A DNA stretch of 64,000 bases. Source: Mesorhizobium sp. YC-39. Lineage in GTDB: Bacteria; Pseudomonadota; Alphaproteobacteria; Rhizobiales; Rhizobiaceae. The stretch covers positions 124,001-188,000 of the forward strand of contig NZ_JAOWPS010000004.1 in the NCBI RefSeq assembly GCF_025753795.1. Direction: 5' to 3'. The notes beneath the pieces were generated by a model. That model did not search any database. It was given only the letters and a program-made list of their open reading frames with translations, and was not told where the DNA came from. Within the stretch, counting starts at the first letter, position 1, and every line of letters starts with the position of its first letter. The position numbers were made by a program, and so were the translations under genes. Below, piece by piece: positions 7,921 through 17,117 of the stretch.

Positions 7921-9463
7921 GGTTCAATACGCCCTCCGGACCGGCGGCGAGCCGCATGATTGCCTCTTCCGAAAACTCCGGCCGCGCCAGCGTGCCGGTG
8001 ACGGCGCCTTCGAACAGCACATGGATGCGGTCGCTGAGGCCGATCAGCTCAAGCATGTCGGCACTGATCAGCACCACGGCAACACCTGCCTTGGTGAGGT
8101 CGCCGATCAGCCGATAGATTTCGGTCTTGGCGCCGACATCGACCCCCTTGGTCGGTTCGTAGAGCACCAGCACTTTCGGCGTTTCGGCAAGCCAGCGGGC
8201 AAACACCACTTTCTGCTGATTGCCACCCGAGAGCTGCCGGACCGGCTGGTCGATGCCGGTCGAGCGGATGGCGAAGCGCTGGCGGGCTTGCTCGGCGAAG
8301 CGCCGCTCGAGCGCATGGGCAAGCCAGCCCCAGCTGCTGCGCCGTGACAGGGCAAAGAGGCTGACATTCATGCGGATCGGCAGGTCGAGCGCGAGGCCCT
8401 CATGCTTGCGGTCGTCGGGAATGGAGGCGATGCCGGCGGCAATGCCCCTTGCCACGCTGGTCAGCCGGATCGGCACGCCGTCGATGGCGATCTCGCCGCC
8501 ATGGAACGGCGTGATGCCCGACAGCGCTCGCGCCAGCGGCCGCTGGCCCTGGCCCTCGAGCCCGGCGAAACCGACGACTTCTCCGGCGCGCAGCGAGAAG
8601 CTGAGCGGCTTCAGCCCGGCAGCGGCGGCATTGGCCACCGACAAACGCATTGGGGCGGCCGCCAGATCAGTGGGCCGGGCCGGAAAGATATCGGCGAGCG
8701 TGCGGCCAACCATGGCGCGGATCAGGTCGTCGCGGCTGAAGGCGCCGCGCGCGGCGTCCAGCGTCAGCGCGCCATCCTTGAGCACGACCGCATGGTCGGC
8801 GGCTTCCATCACCTCGTCGAGCCGGTGGGAAATGAAGATCACGGCGCTGCCTTGCGCCTTGAGCCGCGCCATGGCTGCCAGCACCAGTTCGGTTTCGTGC
8901 GACGACAGCGAGGCCGTCGGCTCGTCAAGGATGAGCAAGCGCGGTTTCAGCCGAATCGCCTTGGCGATCTCGACCATCTGCCGCTCGGCGGCGCTGAGCT
9001 CGCTGCCCATGCGGGTGGGTTTCAGGGCAAAGCCCATCTCGGCGAACAGCGCGTCCGCCGCCTCGTGCAGGCGTTTTTGCCGGATGAACCCCAGACCATT
9101 GCGCGGCTCATCGCCGAAGAACAGGTTCTCGCCGACCGACAGGTCCGGCAGGATCGACGTCTCCTGCAGGGCCAAAGCCACTCCCGCCCGGCGTGCGGCC
9201 TTGGGCGAGGCGGGGCGGAAAGCGGCACCGTCGAGAGCCATCGTGCCGCCGTCGGCGGAAAAACTGCCGGCGCAAATGTGCATCAGCGTCGACTTGCCCG
9301 CCCCGTTCTCGCCGACGAGCGAAACGATCTCGCCGGCGCGAACGGAGAAGGACACGTCCCGCAGCACCTTGTTGGCGCCGAAGGCTTTTGACACCTGCGC
9401 CACTGCCAGCCGCGGGAGCCCGGCCGGTATTGGCTTCAGTGCTGGGGACGCGGTTTGCGACAT
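7910..9463 (-). CDS. Sugar-type ABC transporter ATPase, two nucleotide-binding domains (RbsA/MglA family)
   Basis: 517 residues with two ABC domains in tandem. Domain 1 is complete: Walker A GENGAGKST near residue 51, signature LSAAERQMVEIAKA, Walker B LLILDEPTAS. Domain 2 has the signature LSGGNQQKVVFARW but a degenerate Walker A (GLEGQGQRPLARAL). Its Walker B is VLVLYEPTKGVDVG, where Tyr435 replaces the usual Asp. The catalytic Glu436 remains. In this family domain 2 is often partly degenerate, so the protein is probably functional with one active site. It powers import through the two RbsC-like permeases. Its start lies 21 bases after the binding-protein stop. Confidence 0.9.
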   Translation of the reverse strand: MSQTASPALKPIPAGLPRLAVAQVSKAFGANKVLRDVSFSVRAGEIVSLVGENGAGKSTLMHICAGSFSADGGTMALDGAAFRPASPKAARRAGVALALQETSILPDLSVGENLFFGDEPRNGLGFIRQKRLHEAADALFAEMGFALKPTRMGSELSAAERQMVEIAKAIRLKPRLLILDEPTASLSSHETELVLAAMARLKAQGSAVIFISHRLDEVMEAADHAVVLKDGALTLDAARGAFSRDDLIRAMVGRTLADIFPARPTDLAAAPMRLSVANAAAAGLKPLSFSLRAGEVVGFAGLEGQGQRPLARALSGITPFHGGEIAIDGVPIRLTSVARGIAAGIASIPDDRKHEGLALDLPIRMNVSLFALSRRSSWGWLAHALERRFAEQARQRFAIRSTGIDQPVRQLSGGNQQKVVFARWLAETPKVLVLYEPTKGVDVGAKTEIYRLIGDLTKAGVAVVLISADMLELIGLSDRIHVLFEGAVTGTLARPEFSEEAIMRLAAGPEGVLNHAA

Positions 9464-9484
9464 CGATGACCTTGGGGATAACCT

Positions 9485-10489
9485 TCAGTTTGCGAAGATC
9501 GCCTTGACCTGCTCGTCGGTGAGGCGGGTATTAGCCCAGAACGAGTCGGACAGATCCGCCTTCATATATTTGCCGAGGTCGTCGGCCGTGATCGTCGGCA
9601 CCGGCAGCACGGTGTCCCTGGTCGCGCTCTTGCCGTCCAGCAGATCGAGCGTGATGCGCAGCGCTTCCGAAGCGAGCCAGGTGGGCTTGGAGGTGGCGAT
9701 CGACACGAAGCCCTTGTCCTTCAGCGCCTGCCAGCGCTTCAGATAGCCATTGTTGTCCTCGCCGGTCATCGGTACCAGCGGGCGCTGCGCGGCCTCGAAC
9801 GCATCGATGGCGCCGAGCGTCATGGCGCCGCCCTGCGACCACACACCATCGATCTGCGGATTGGCCGCGAGCAGGTTGGAGACCGCCTGCTTGCCCTGCG
9901 CGTAGTCCCACGAGGCATCGACCGCGCCCAGGATCTTGATGCCCGGATTGGCGTCGAACACCTCCTTGGCGCCCTTGTAGCGGTCGTCGCTCACCGAAAT
10001 GCCGGCGATGCCGTTAAGGGCGATGATGTTGCCCTTGCCGCCCATCTGTTTGACCAGCCATTCGGCGCCGGCCTTGCCGAAGGCGATATCATCGACGGTG
10101 ACCAGGGCGTCGTAATCCTGCGATTTGATGGTCGAGGCGAGCAGCACGACCTTGATGCCTGCGGCGCGTGCCTTCTTCAGGGTTGGAATGAGCGCGGTCG
10201 GCGAGGTCGGCGTGGTGATGATGGCGTCGACCTTCTTGGTGATCAGGTCCTCGATGTTGGTGATCTGCTTTTGCGTGTCGCCAGCGGATTCCACATAGAC
10301 GACGTTGACGCGGTCCTTGTCCTTTTCGGCCTCGGCCTTGAATTCGGCGGCGAGCTGGACCGACCAGCTGTTGCCCATGAAATAATTGTCGTAGCCGATG
10401 GTGTATTTCTTGTCGGCGGCGAATGCCGAGGTGATCAACCCCGCCGTGACGACGGCGGCGGTCAGTAGAGTCTTCAATCCCATTTGCAT
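9485..10489 (-). CDS. Sugar-type ABC transporter periplasmic binding protein (RbsB family)
   Basis: 334 residues. A Sec signal peptide, MQMGLKTLLTAAVVTAGLI followed by TSAFA/ADKK, is cleaved near residue 25. The mature part follows the type I periplasmic fold: YTIGYDNYFMGNSW, then VDAIITTPTSPTALIPTL and DGVWSQGGAMTLGAIDAF. The start at 10489 has AAGGGGG 5 bases upstream; the open frame extends much further upstream without a signal sequence. It is the first gene of the minus-strand importer operon, and a HutC-like palindrome lies 60 bases before it. The ligand is probably a monosaccharide or a derivative. Confidence 0.9.
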   Translation of the reverse strand: MQMGLKTLLTAAVVTAGLITSAFAADKKYTIGYDNYFMGNSWSVQLAAEFKAEAEKDKDRVNVVYVESAGDTQKQITNIEDLITKKVDAIITTPTSPTALIPTLKKARAAGIKVVLLASTIKSQDYDALVTVDDIAFGKAGAEWLVKQMGGKGNIIALNGIAGISVSDDRYKGAKEVFDANPGIKILGAVDASWDYAQGKQAVSNLLAANPQIDGVWSQGGAMTLGAIDAFEAAQRPLVPMTGEDNNGYLKRWQALKDKGFVSIATSKPTWLASEALRITLDLLDGKSATRDTVLPVPTITADDLGKYMKADLSDSFWANTRLTDEQVKAIFAN

Positions 10490-10548
10490 CAGAACCCCCT
10501 TGTTGGTTAGCGCCTCGCGCGTCACGGCCAGAGCGGCGACAAATGGTA

Positions 10549-10564
10549 CCTTGTCCATACAAGG
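10549..10564. promoter_or_regulatory. HutC/GntR-like operator in front of the sugar importer
   Basis: CCTTGT-CCAT-ACAAGG is a perfect inverted repeat. Read on the minus strand, its centre GTATGGAC matches the HutC-type consensus GTMTAKAC at seven of eight positions. It lies 60 bases upstream of the binding-protein start, so the GntR/UTRA protein at 3458, last gene of this operon, is the likely ligand-responsive repressor. The link is inferred. Confidence 0.5.
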
Positions 10565-10714
10565 AGTCAAGTTGGTGCATGACGCTTTCATTCGACAATT
10601 CAGGATGCGCGGTGAGGGCGGCCCGACCGGCTTTCGGGTTCGAATGCTGCGGGTCGGAGCGGCGTGAGATGGCTCTTTGGAGGACGTCGCAATGCGTTGC
10701 TGGACCATAGAGTT

Positions 10715-10734
10715 TTGATTGATCAAGCAATCAA
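10715..10734. promoter_or_regulatory. Operator-like palindrome upstream of the aminotransferase operon
   Basis: TTGATTG and CAATCAA are perfect arms around ATCAAG, and the inner TTGATCAA is itself palindromic. A closely related sequence lies at 21474 before the peptide importer. Both stand just upstream of a TTGACA box. The TetR-family protein at 18029, last gene of the operon that starts here, is the likely binder, giving autoregulation. Confidence 0.55.
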
Positions 10735-10738
10735 TTTG

Positions 10739-10767
10739 TTGACAGATGCGACGAGCCTGAGCAATAT
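10739..10767 (+). promoter_or_regulatory. Candidate promoter of the aminotransferase operon
   Basis: TTGACA at 10739-10744 is a perfect -35 box. After 17 bases comes CAATAT, a weak -10. The palindrome at 10715 ends four bases upstream, where a repressor could block polymerase. Confidence 0.4.
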
Positions 10768-10884
10768 GAGAACAACGGTTTCTAAGTCTGGCAACGCGTT
10801 TGGCGGGGCGCCCATGCAGCGCTGTCTGAATCGCGAGCTGTCGGTTTGTTGGAATTTTCTGCGACTTGAAGTTGGAGGGGCAGG

Positions 10885-12276
10885 GTGAATCTGGTCGGAT
10901 CTCAATGGAACGCGCTGGAGCGCGAGGAAGACGCGCGCCAGCACCTGCTTCTGCCGGCAGAGGACATGTCCAAGCTCGGCACCGCAAGCCGGCCGCTGCT
11001 GGCCTATGGCGAGGGCATTCACGTCGTCGATACACATGGCCGTCGCCTTATCGACGGGCCGGCCGGCATGTGGTGCACCCAGATCGGCTACCAGCGCCGC
11101 GAAATCGCCGATGCCTTGTCGGCCCAGGCATTGCGGCTTTCCTATAACTCACCCTGGTACACGGTGAACTCGCCCGCGGCGGAACTGGCCGCGCGCATCG
11201 CCGGCATGACGCCGGGCGATCTCAACCGGGTGTTCTTCACCACCGGCGGTTCGACGGCGGTGGATACCGCGCTGCGTTTCAGCGAGTTCTACAACAACGT
11301 GCTCGGGCGGACCGACAAGAAACGCATCATCGTGCGTAAGGACGGCTATCATGGCAGCACCAGCCTGACCGCCGCTTGCTCGGGGCGCGAAGGCAACTGG
11401 CCGAACTTCGACATCCGCCAGGACCGTATCGCCTTCATTTCCAGCCCGAACATGCGCCATGCCGAAGGCCGTACGGAGGCAGTGTTCCTCGACGTCCTCG
11501 TTGCCGAATTCGAGGCAAGGCTGAACGAGCTCGGTCCCTCGACGGTGGCCGCTTTCCTGGCGGAGCCTCTGCTCGCCTCGGGTGGCGTCATCATTCCGCC
11601 GGCCGGCTATCACGCCCGCATCAAGGCGATCTGCGAAAGCCATGACATCCTCTACATTTCGGACGAGGTGGTGACGGCCTTCGGGCGCTGCGGTGAATGG
11701 TTCGCGTCGGAAAAGGTCTTCGGCGTCACGCCCGACATCATCACCTTCGCCAAGGGGGTTACCTCCGGCTATGTGCCGCTGGGCGGCCTGGCGATTTCCG
11801 AACGGGTGCTTGCCCGGGTCAGCGGTGAGAATGCCAAGGGCAGCTTCTTCAGCAACGGCTACACCTATACCGGCCATCCCGTCAGTTGCGCGGCGGCCCT
11901 CGCCAATATCGATGTCATCGAAAATGACGGCCTGCTCCAGCATGTTCGTGACATCTCCGGCTATTTCGCCGCTGCGCTTCGCAGCCTTGAAGGCCTGCCT
12001 CTGGTCGCCGACACCCGCGCCAGCGGCCTTGTCGGTTGCGTCGAGTGCATGGCGGATACGTCCCGCAGCATCGCCACCGATCTCGACCGAAAGATCGGCG
12101 CGCGGATCGATGCGATCTGCTTCGATCTCGGCCTGATCGTGCGTCCGATCGGCAATATGTGCGTGCTGTCACCGCCGCTGATCATCGAACGCGAACAGAT
12201 CGACGAAATGTGCGGAATCCTCAGGCAGGGGATTCTGCAGGCCGCCGCCGAATTCGAGCGCGGCGAGATTTCTTGA
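10885..12276 (+). CDS. Class III (omega-type) aminotransferase
   Basis: 463 residues, a usual length for PLP-dependent class III aminotransferases. FFTTGGSTAVDTALR holds the phosphate-binding loop, DGYHGST is a conserved Tyr-His-Gly site, ISDEVVTAFGR carries the Asp that holds the PLP nitrogen, and FAKGVTSGY carries the PLP lysine, Lys290. The family moves an amino group from an omega-amino acid, diamine or amine to pyruvate or 2-oxoglutarate, leaving an aldehyde. The aldehyde dehydrogenase directly downstream would oxidise that product. The start is GTG with GGAGGGG 5 bases upstream. It is the first gene of a six-gene operon running to the TetR gene. Substrate unproven; a putrescine-like amine is plausible. 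Confidence 0.87.
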   Translation: MNLVGSQWNALEREEDARQHLLLPAEDMSKLGTASRPLLAYGEGIHVVDTHGRRLIDGPAGMWCTQIGYQRREIADALSAQALRLSYNSPWYTVNSPAAELAARIAGMTPGDLNRVFFTTGGSTAVDTALRFSEFYNNVLGRTDKKRIIVRKDGYHGSTSLTAACSGREGNWPNFDIRQDRIAFISSPNMRHAEGRTEAVFLDVLVAEFEARLNELGPSTVAAFLAEPLLASGGVIIPPAGYHARIKAICESHDILYISDEVVTAFGRCGEWFASEKVFGVTPDIITFAKGVTSGYVPLGGLAISERVLARVSGENAKGSFFSNGYTYTGHPVSCAAALANIDVIENDGLLQHVRDISGYFAAALRSLEGLPLVADTRASGLVGCVECMADTSRSIATDLDRKIGARIDAICFDLGLIVRPIGNMCVLSPPLIIEREQIDEMCGILRQGILQAAAEFERGEIS

Positions 12277-12337
12277 CGCAACCGAGAGCGGCCATCGAGG
12301 GCGCTCGAACATCATCAATATGCCGAAGGGATATGAA

Positions 12338-13831
12338 ATGACGATCTTGACGACAAGCGACTGGCACCAGAAATCGCAGATCATCTCGTTGCCGACCAAG
12401 CCGTTCATCGACGGAGCCTATGTCGATGCCCGCTCGGGCGAGACGTTCGACTGTATTTTCCCCGGCGATGGGCGGCTCGTCGCCAAGGTCGCCTCCTGCG
12501 GCGAGGCCGACGTCGACGCCGCCGTCAAATCCGGGCGCAAGGCTTTCGAGGCCGGCGTCTGGTCGCGCATGCCGCCGCTGGAGCGCAAGAAGATCCTCAT
12601 GCGCTTTTCCGAGCTGATCCTGCACAACCGCGAGGAACTGGCGTTGCTGGAGACGCTCAACGTTGGCAAGCCGATCACCAACAGCCTGAACGGCGACATT
12701 CCGAGCGCCGCAAACTGCATCGCCTGGTATGCCGAGGCGATCGACAAGGTCTACGGCGAGGTTGCCGTCACCGCATCCGACATGACGACGCTGGTGGTGC
12801 GCGAGGCGCTGGGCGTGGTGGCGGCCGTGGTGCCGTGGAATTACCCCTTGTCGATGGCGGCATGGAAGCTCGGGCCGGCGCTGGCCACCGGCAATTCCGT
12901 GGTTTTGAAGCCCGCCGAACAGTCGCCGTTCTCGGCGTTGAAGATTGCCGAGCTGGCGATCGAGGCCGGCCTTCCCAAGGGTGTGCTCAACGTCGTTCCC
13001 GGCCTCGGCCACATCGCCGGCAAGGCGCTCGGACTCCATATAGATGTCGATTGCGTCGGCTTTACCGGCTCGACCGAGGTCGGCGGATACTTCATGCAGT
13101 ATTCCGGACAGTCGAACATCAAGCGGATCGGGCTGGAGCTTGGCGGCAAGTCGCCTCAGGTGGTGCTGGCCGATTGCGATGATCTCGATTTTGCCGCCCA
13201 GACCATCGCGGCCGGCATCTTCGGCAATTCCGGCCAGGTCTGCAACGCAGGCTCGCGCCTGATCGTTGAGGAGAAGATCAAGGACAGACTGCTGGAAAAG
13301 ATCACCGCCCATGCCACGGCGCTTAGGCCAGGCGATCCGCTCGATCCTGCCACGCGCCTGGGCTCGATCGTCAACGCAGAGCAGATGGGCAGGGTGCTCG
13401 GCTATATCGACGCCGGCCGCGCCGATGGGGCCAAGGTCGTTGCCGGTGGTAGCCAGGTCCGTCAGGACAGCGGCGGCTTCTTCGTCGAGCCGACGGTTTT
13501 CGATGCCGTCGCCAACGACATGAAGATTGCCCGCGAGGAAATTTTCGGACCGGTCCTGTCGACGATTACCGTGCGCGATTTCGATGAAGCCATGAGCGTT
13601 GCCAACGACACCATCTACGGCCTCGCCGCGGGCGTCTGGACCGGTGGTGTCAAGAACGCGCATCGGGCGGCAAAAGCGATCCGGGCCGGCGTCGTCTGGG
13701 TCAACTGCTTTGATCGCGGTCTCTACTCGGTTCCGTTCGGTGGCTTCAAGCAGTCCGGTTTCGGCCGCGACAAGTCGCTTCATGCCATGGACAAATATTC
13801 GGACCTGAAAGCCATCTGGTTCGCTCACTGA
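12338..13831 (+). CDS. NAD-dependent aldehyde dehydrogenase
   Basis: 497 residues, the standard length. AVVPWNYPLSMAAWK, ELGGKSPQVV (general-base Glu) and NSGQVCNAGSR (nucleophile Cys302 with this start) are present. The C-terminal VPFGGFKQSGFGRDKS is typical of betaine-aldehyde and gamma-aminobutyraldehyde type enzymes. It oxidises an aldehyde to its acid with NAD(P)+. The ATG at 12338 has AAGGGA 6 bases upstream; the in-frame ATG at 12320 lacks a good site. Placed after an aminotransferase and before an acyl-CoA ligase, it probably turns an amino-group-derived aldehyde into an acid that is then activated. Confidence 0.9.
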   Translation: MTILTTSDWHQKSQIISLPTKPFIDGAYVDARSGETFDCIFPGDGRLVAKVASCGEADVDAAVKSGRKAFEAGVWSRMPPLERKKILMRFSELILHNREELALLETLNVGKPITNSLNGDIPSAANCIAWYAEAIDKVYGEVAVTASDMTTLVVREALGVVAAVVPWNYPLSMAAWKLGPALATGNSVVLKPAEQSPFSALKIAELAIEAGLPKGVLNVVPGLGHIAGKALGLHIDVDCVGFTGSTEVGGYFMQYSGQSNIKRIGLELGGKSPQVVLADCDDLDFAAQTIAAGIFGNSGQVCNAGSRLIVEEKIKDRLLEKITAHATALRPGDPLDPATRLGSIVNAEQMGRVLGYIDAGRADGAKVVAGGSQVRQDSGGFFVEPTVFDAVANDMKIAREEIFGPVLSTITVRDFDEAMSVANDTIYGLAAGVWTGGVKNAHRAAKAIRAGVVWVNCFDRGLYSVPFGGFKQSGFGRDKSLHAMDKYSDLKAIWFAH

Positions 13832-13854
13832 AGACCGTCCTGCTGCAGGAATGG

Positions 13855-15516
13855 ATGCGCGCAATGGGAAGAACAGACGTGTTGGCGGAGCCGGTGCCGG
13901 ACTATGCGGAACGCCGCCGCCGCATTGAAGCCGAGCCGCTGCCCGTCAATCTTCAGGCGCTGATCGACGAGGCTGCTCTCGAAGCAGGCGACAGGCTGCT
14001 CTGGGACTTCTTCGAATCCGGAGAGACGATCACCTATGCGCGTATGCGCAGGACGGTGAACGGGCTCGCCGGAAAGCTTCTCGATGCCGGCATTGTCAAG
14101 GGCACGCATGTCGGCGTCATGCTGCCCAATATTGCCGCGATGCCGCTGACCTGGCTGGCGCTCGGCTGCATCGGCGCCATCATGGCGCCGGTCAATGTCA
14201 GCTATCGCGAGCGGGAACTGGCGCATGTCGTCAAAAGCGCCGGGGTCGACTGGATGGTCGTGCATAAGGACTGCCTGCCGATCGTCGCGGAAGCGAATGC
14301 GCGCGGCCTGATCGCCATTGCGCAAAAGCGCATCATCGTGGTCGGCGGCGCGGCAGCACCGATGCTGTCATGGGAGACCCTGGCAGCCGAACCGCGCGAC
14401 CAATTCGAGGCACCCCAGCCGGTCGGCCACGATGATCTGCTCAACATCCAGTTCACTTCGGGCACCAGCGGTTTTCCGAAGGGCTGCATGCTGACCCAGC
14501 GCTACTGGATCAGCAGCGGCAAGGTCAACGCGTTCCGGGACGGCCGCCGCTACGAGCGCATCCTAGCCTCCACGCCGTTCTTCTACATGGATCCGCAATG
14601 GCTGCTGTTGATGACGATCTATCAGCGCGGCACCCTCTTCGTGGCAGCGCGTCAGAGCACCAGCCGCTTCATGGAGTGGATACGGCGCTATCGCATTCAG
14701 TTCTGCCTGTTGCCCTGGGTCCTGCACAGCCAGCCGGACAATCCTCTCGATGCCAAGAATGAAATCGTCCGCGCCAATGTCTATGGCGTGCCGCGCGACC
14801 TGCATGCCAAGCTCGAGGCGCGCTACGATCTCAATGCCCGCGAAGCCTTCGGCATGACCGAACTCGGCCCGGCCATGTTCATGCCGGTGGAGCGCAGCGA
14901 CATGGTCGGCTCCGGCTCCTGCGGCGTGCCGTGCCCGTTTCGCGAATGCAAGATCGTCGATGAGGAAGGTCGTGAGGTCGGCGCGGGCGAGGTCGGCGAA
15001 CTGCTCGTGCGCGGCCCGGGCATCATGCTGGGCTACTACAACAATCCCGAGGCGACGGCGTCGGTCTTTGCCGACGGATGGTTCAAGACAGGCGATCTCT
15101 TCCGCGTGGACGAACAGGGCCATTTCTACATCGTCGGGCGCAAGAAGGACATGATCCGGCGCAGCGCCGAGAACATCGCCGCGCGCGAAGTCGAATCCGT
15201 TCTCAATGCCGTACCTGTCGTCGCCGAAGCCGCGGTCATCGGCGTCCCGGACCCGCTGCGCGGCGAAGAGGTCAAGGCCTATATCAAGCTCAAGGACGGG
15301 TTCGAACCCTCCGAGGAAATCATTGCCTCGATCATCGACAAGGCAGGCCGGGAACTCGCCCCGTTCAAGGTGCCGCGCTTCTATGCCTTCCTGGCGGATT
15401 TCCCCCGGACAGCTTCCCTGAAGATCGCCAAGCCGCAACTGGCGGCGGAGACCGCGGACTTGCGGACCGGCAGCTACGACCGCGTCGAAAACCGCTGGAT
15501 AGGATCGCCGCAATGA
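13855..15516 (+). CDS. Class I adenylate-forming enzyme (acyl-CoA ligase type)
   Basis: 553 residues. The AMP-binding P-loop is FTSGTSGFPKGCML, with GMTELGP as the conserved adenine site. GWFKTGDLF and GRKKDMIRRSAENIA supply the hinge Asp and C-terminal domain, and the late SLKIAKPQL carries the catalytic-type Lys. Such enzymes activate a carboxylic acid with ATP and usually transfer it to CoA. The resemblance is to the CaiC-like carnitine/crotonobetaine group, but the acid is unknown. It starts 23 bases after the aldehyde dehydrogenase and overlaps the next gene at ATGA, so it is firmly part of the operon and probably uses the product of the dehydrogenase. Confidence 0.85.
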   Translation: MRAMGRTDVLAEPVPDYAERRRRIEAEPLPVNLQALIDEAALEAGDRLLWDFFESGETITYARMRRTVNGLAGKLLDAGIVKGTHVGVMLPNIAAMPLTWLALGCIGAIMAPVNVSYRERELAHVVKSAGVDWMVVHKDCLPIVAEANARGLIAIAQKRIIVVGGAAAPMLSWETLAAEPRDQFEAPQPVGHDDLLNIQFTSGTSGFPKGCMLTQRYWISSGKVNAFRDGRRYERILASTPFFYMDPQWLLLMTIYQRGTLFVAARQSTSRFMEWIRRYRIQFCLLPWVLHSQPDNPLDAKNEIVRANVYGVPRDLHAKLEARYDLNAREAFGMTELGPAMFMPVERSDMVGSGSCGVPCPFRECKIVDEEGREVGAGEVGELLVRGPGIMLGYYNNPEATASVFADGWFKTGDLFRVDEQGHFYIVGRKKDMIRRSAENIAAREVESVLNAVPVVAEAAVIGVPDPLRGEEVKAYIKLKDGFEPSEEIIASIIDKAGRELAPFKVPRFYAFLADFPRTASLKIAKPQLAAETADLRTGSYDRVENRWIGSPQ

Positions 15517-17108
15517 GCACGCAGTATGATGCCATCATCGTCGGTGGCGGGCACAATGGCCTCGTCTGCGGCGCCTATCTGGCGAAGGCCGGGGTCAAGG
15601 CCTGTGTGCTCGAACGCCGACCGTTGACCGGCGGCGCCGCGGTCACCGAAGAGATCTGGCCCGGGTATAGGGTATCCACGGCTTCCTACTATATGGGGCT
15701 GCTGCAGCCGAAGGTCATTCTCGATCTCGAGCTCAAGAAACACGGTTTCGAGGTTGTCGTGCCGGTGCCGACTGTCTTCCCGCTGGAAGACGGGCGCTTT
15801 TTCACCATGTGGGACGATCCCGAGGAATTCCGGCGGGAGATCGCCCGGTTTTCCGAAAAGGACGCAGCCGCCTATCCCGCCTATCGCGCCCACCTCCTGA
15901 AGATCGCGCCGTTCATGAAGCAGCTGATCTTCGAAACGCCCGTCGATCCCGGCAGCGGCAGGTTCGCCAATCTCAGGAATCTCGCGGCCTTCGCCTGGCG
16001 CTTTCGCAAGATCGGCAGCGTCTTCTACGACATCTACAATCTGTTGACGCTCAGCGCCTACGACTATCTCGGCCGCTGGTTCGAATCCGACGAGGTGAAG
16101 CTGGTGCTTGGCTTCTTCGCTGGCGGTGGTGGCGCCAATTCCAGCATCAGGACACCGGCCTCGGCCTATATGCTGGTGCGCTCCATCGTGCGCGACCAGA
16201 CCACCGCCGCAGGTCCGTCGGGCTTCATGAAAGGCGGCATGGGCATGATTTCGGACTCCATCCGCCGCTCCGGCGAAAGCCACGGTCTCGCGGTCAGGAC
16301 CGATGCGGAAGTTGCCGAAATTATCACCGAGAACGGCAAGGCCATGGGTGTCAGGCTGGCCTCCGGCGAGGTGATCGGCTCGCGCATCGTCATTGGCAAT
16401 GCCAGCGCCAAGACAACGTTCCTGAAACTCGTCGATCCGGCCAGGCTGCCCGAAAGCTTCGTGCGCGATATCCGATCAATGCGAACGGAATCGACTGTCT
16501 TCCGCATCAGCCTGGCCCTCGACGGCCTGCCGCAATGCCCGTCCTTCGCTGCTGCCGGCATCGGCTTCGATTTTCCGGCGCAGTTCAACATCGCAAAAAG
16601 CGTCCGCTACATGGAGGACGCCTACCACCAGTCGCGCAATGGGGAGATGTCGTCGTCGCCGTTCCTCATCCTCAAGTTCCCGACCGTCAGCGATCCGTCA
16701 ATCGCTCCGCCGGGACACCACATCCTCAGCATCTTTGGCGGCCACGCGCCCTATACGCTGAAGGAGGGTCATTGGGACGAGCGCCGCGACGAACTCCATG
16801 CAAACGTCATGCGCGTGCTGACGGAGTATTTTCCCGACATCGAGAAGCACATCGTGCACAGCCAGATCCTGACGCCGCTCGATCTCGAACGCATCTTCGA
16901 CTTGCCGAACGGCCATGTTCATCACGGTGAGATCAGCGCCGACCAGATGTTCTTCCGGCGGCCGGCGGCGCACTATGCCGATTACCGCAGCCCCATCGAG
17001 GGTCTCTATCAGTGCGGTGCTTCCACCCATCCGGGCGGTGGGGTAACGGGAATGCCGGGCCATAACGCGGCCCGGGTCATTCTTGCCGATCGTAAACGCT
17101 GGCAGTGA
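15513..17108 (+). CDS. NAD(P)/FAD-dependent oxidoreductase, phytoene-desaturase/PYROXD2-like
   Basis: 531 residues. The N-terminal FAD fold is IIVGGGHNGLVCGAYLAKAG, followed by CVLERRPLTGGAA. The C-terminus carries the second FAD-contact motif, GASTHPGGGVTGMPGHNAA, typical of carotenoid desaturase/retinol saturase relatives such as PYROXD2. These flavoproteins oxidise or saturate C-C bonds, but the bacterial members of this branch have no well defined substrate. The ATG overlaps the ligase stop (ATGA). In this operon it may act on a CoA ester or free acid made by its neighbours, or directly on an amine. The longer upstream frame overlaps the ligase and was not used. Confidence 0.85.
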   Translation: MSTQYDAIIVGGGHNGLVCGAYLAKAGVKACVLERRPLTGGAAVTEEIWPGYRVSTASYYMGLLQPKVILDLELKKHGFEVVVPVPTVFPLEDGRFFTMWDDPEEFRREIARFSEKDAAAYPAYRAHLLKIAPFMKQLIFETPVDPGSGRFANLRNLAAFAWRFRKIGSVFYDIYNLLTLSAYDYLGRWFESDEVKLVLGFFAGGGGANSSIRTPASAYMLVRSIVRDQTTAAGPSGFMKGGMGMISDSIRRSGESHGLAVRTDAEVAEIITENGKAMGVRLASGEVIGSRIVIGNASAKTTFLKLVDPARLPESFVRDIRSMRTESTVFRISLALDGLPQCPSFAAAGIGFDFPAQFNIAKSVRYMEDAYHQSRNGEMSSSPFLILKFPTVSDPSIAPPGHHILSIFGGHAPYTLKEGHWDERRDELHANVMRVLTEYFPDIEKHIVHSQILTPLDLERIFDLPNGHVHHGEISADQMFFRRPAAHYADYRSPIEGLYQCGASTHPGGGVTGMPGHNAARVILADRKRWQ

Positions 17109-17117
17109 GGAAAGCCG

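Larger units (their letters stand above)
10490..10884. other. Divergent promoter region, 395 bp
   Basis: This gap holds the promoters of the minus-strand sugar importer operon and of the plus-strand aminotransferase operon. Two inverted repeats are visible: one at 10549 nearer the importer, and one at 10715, next to a TTGACA box, nearer the aminotransferase. No gene is supported inside it. Confidence 0.6.

Noticed and set aside
12221..13864. 547-residue open frame on the minus strand
   Set aside because: It is antisense to the aldehyde dehydrogenase, whose catalytic residues are all in place; the reverse frame has no domain.
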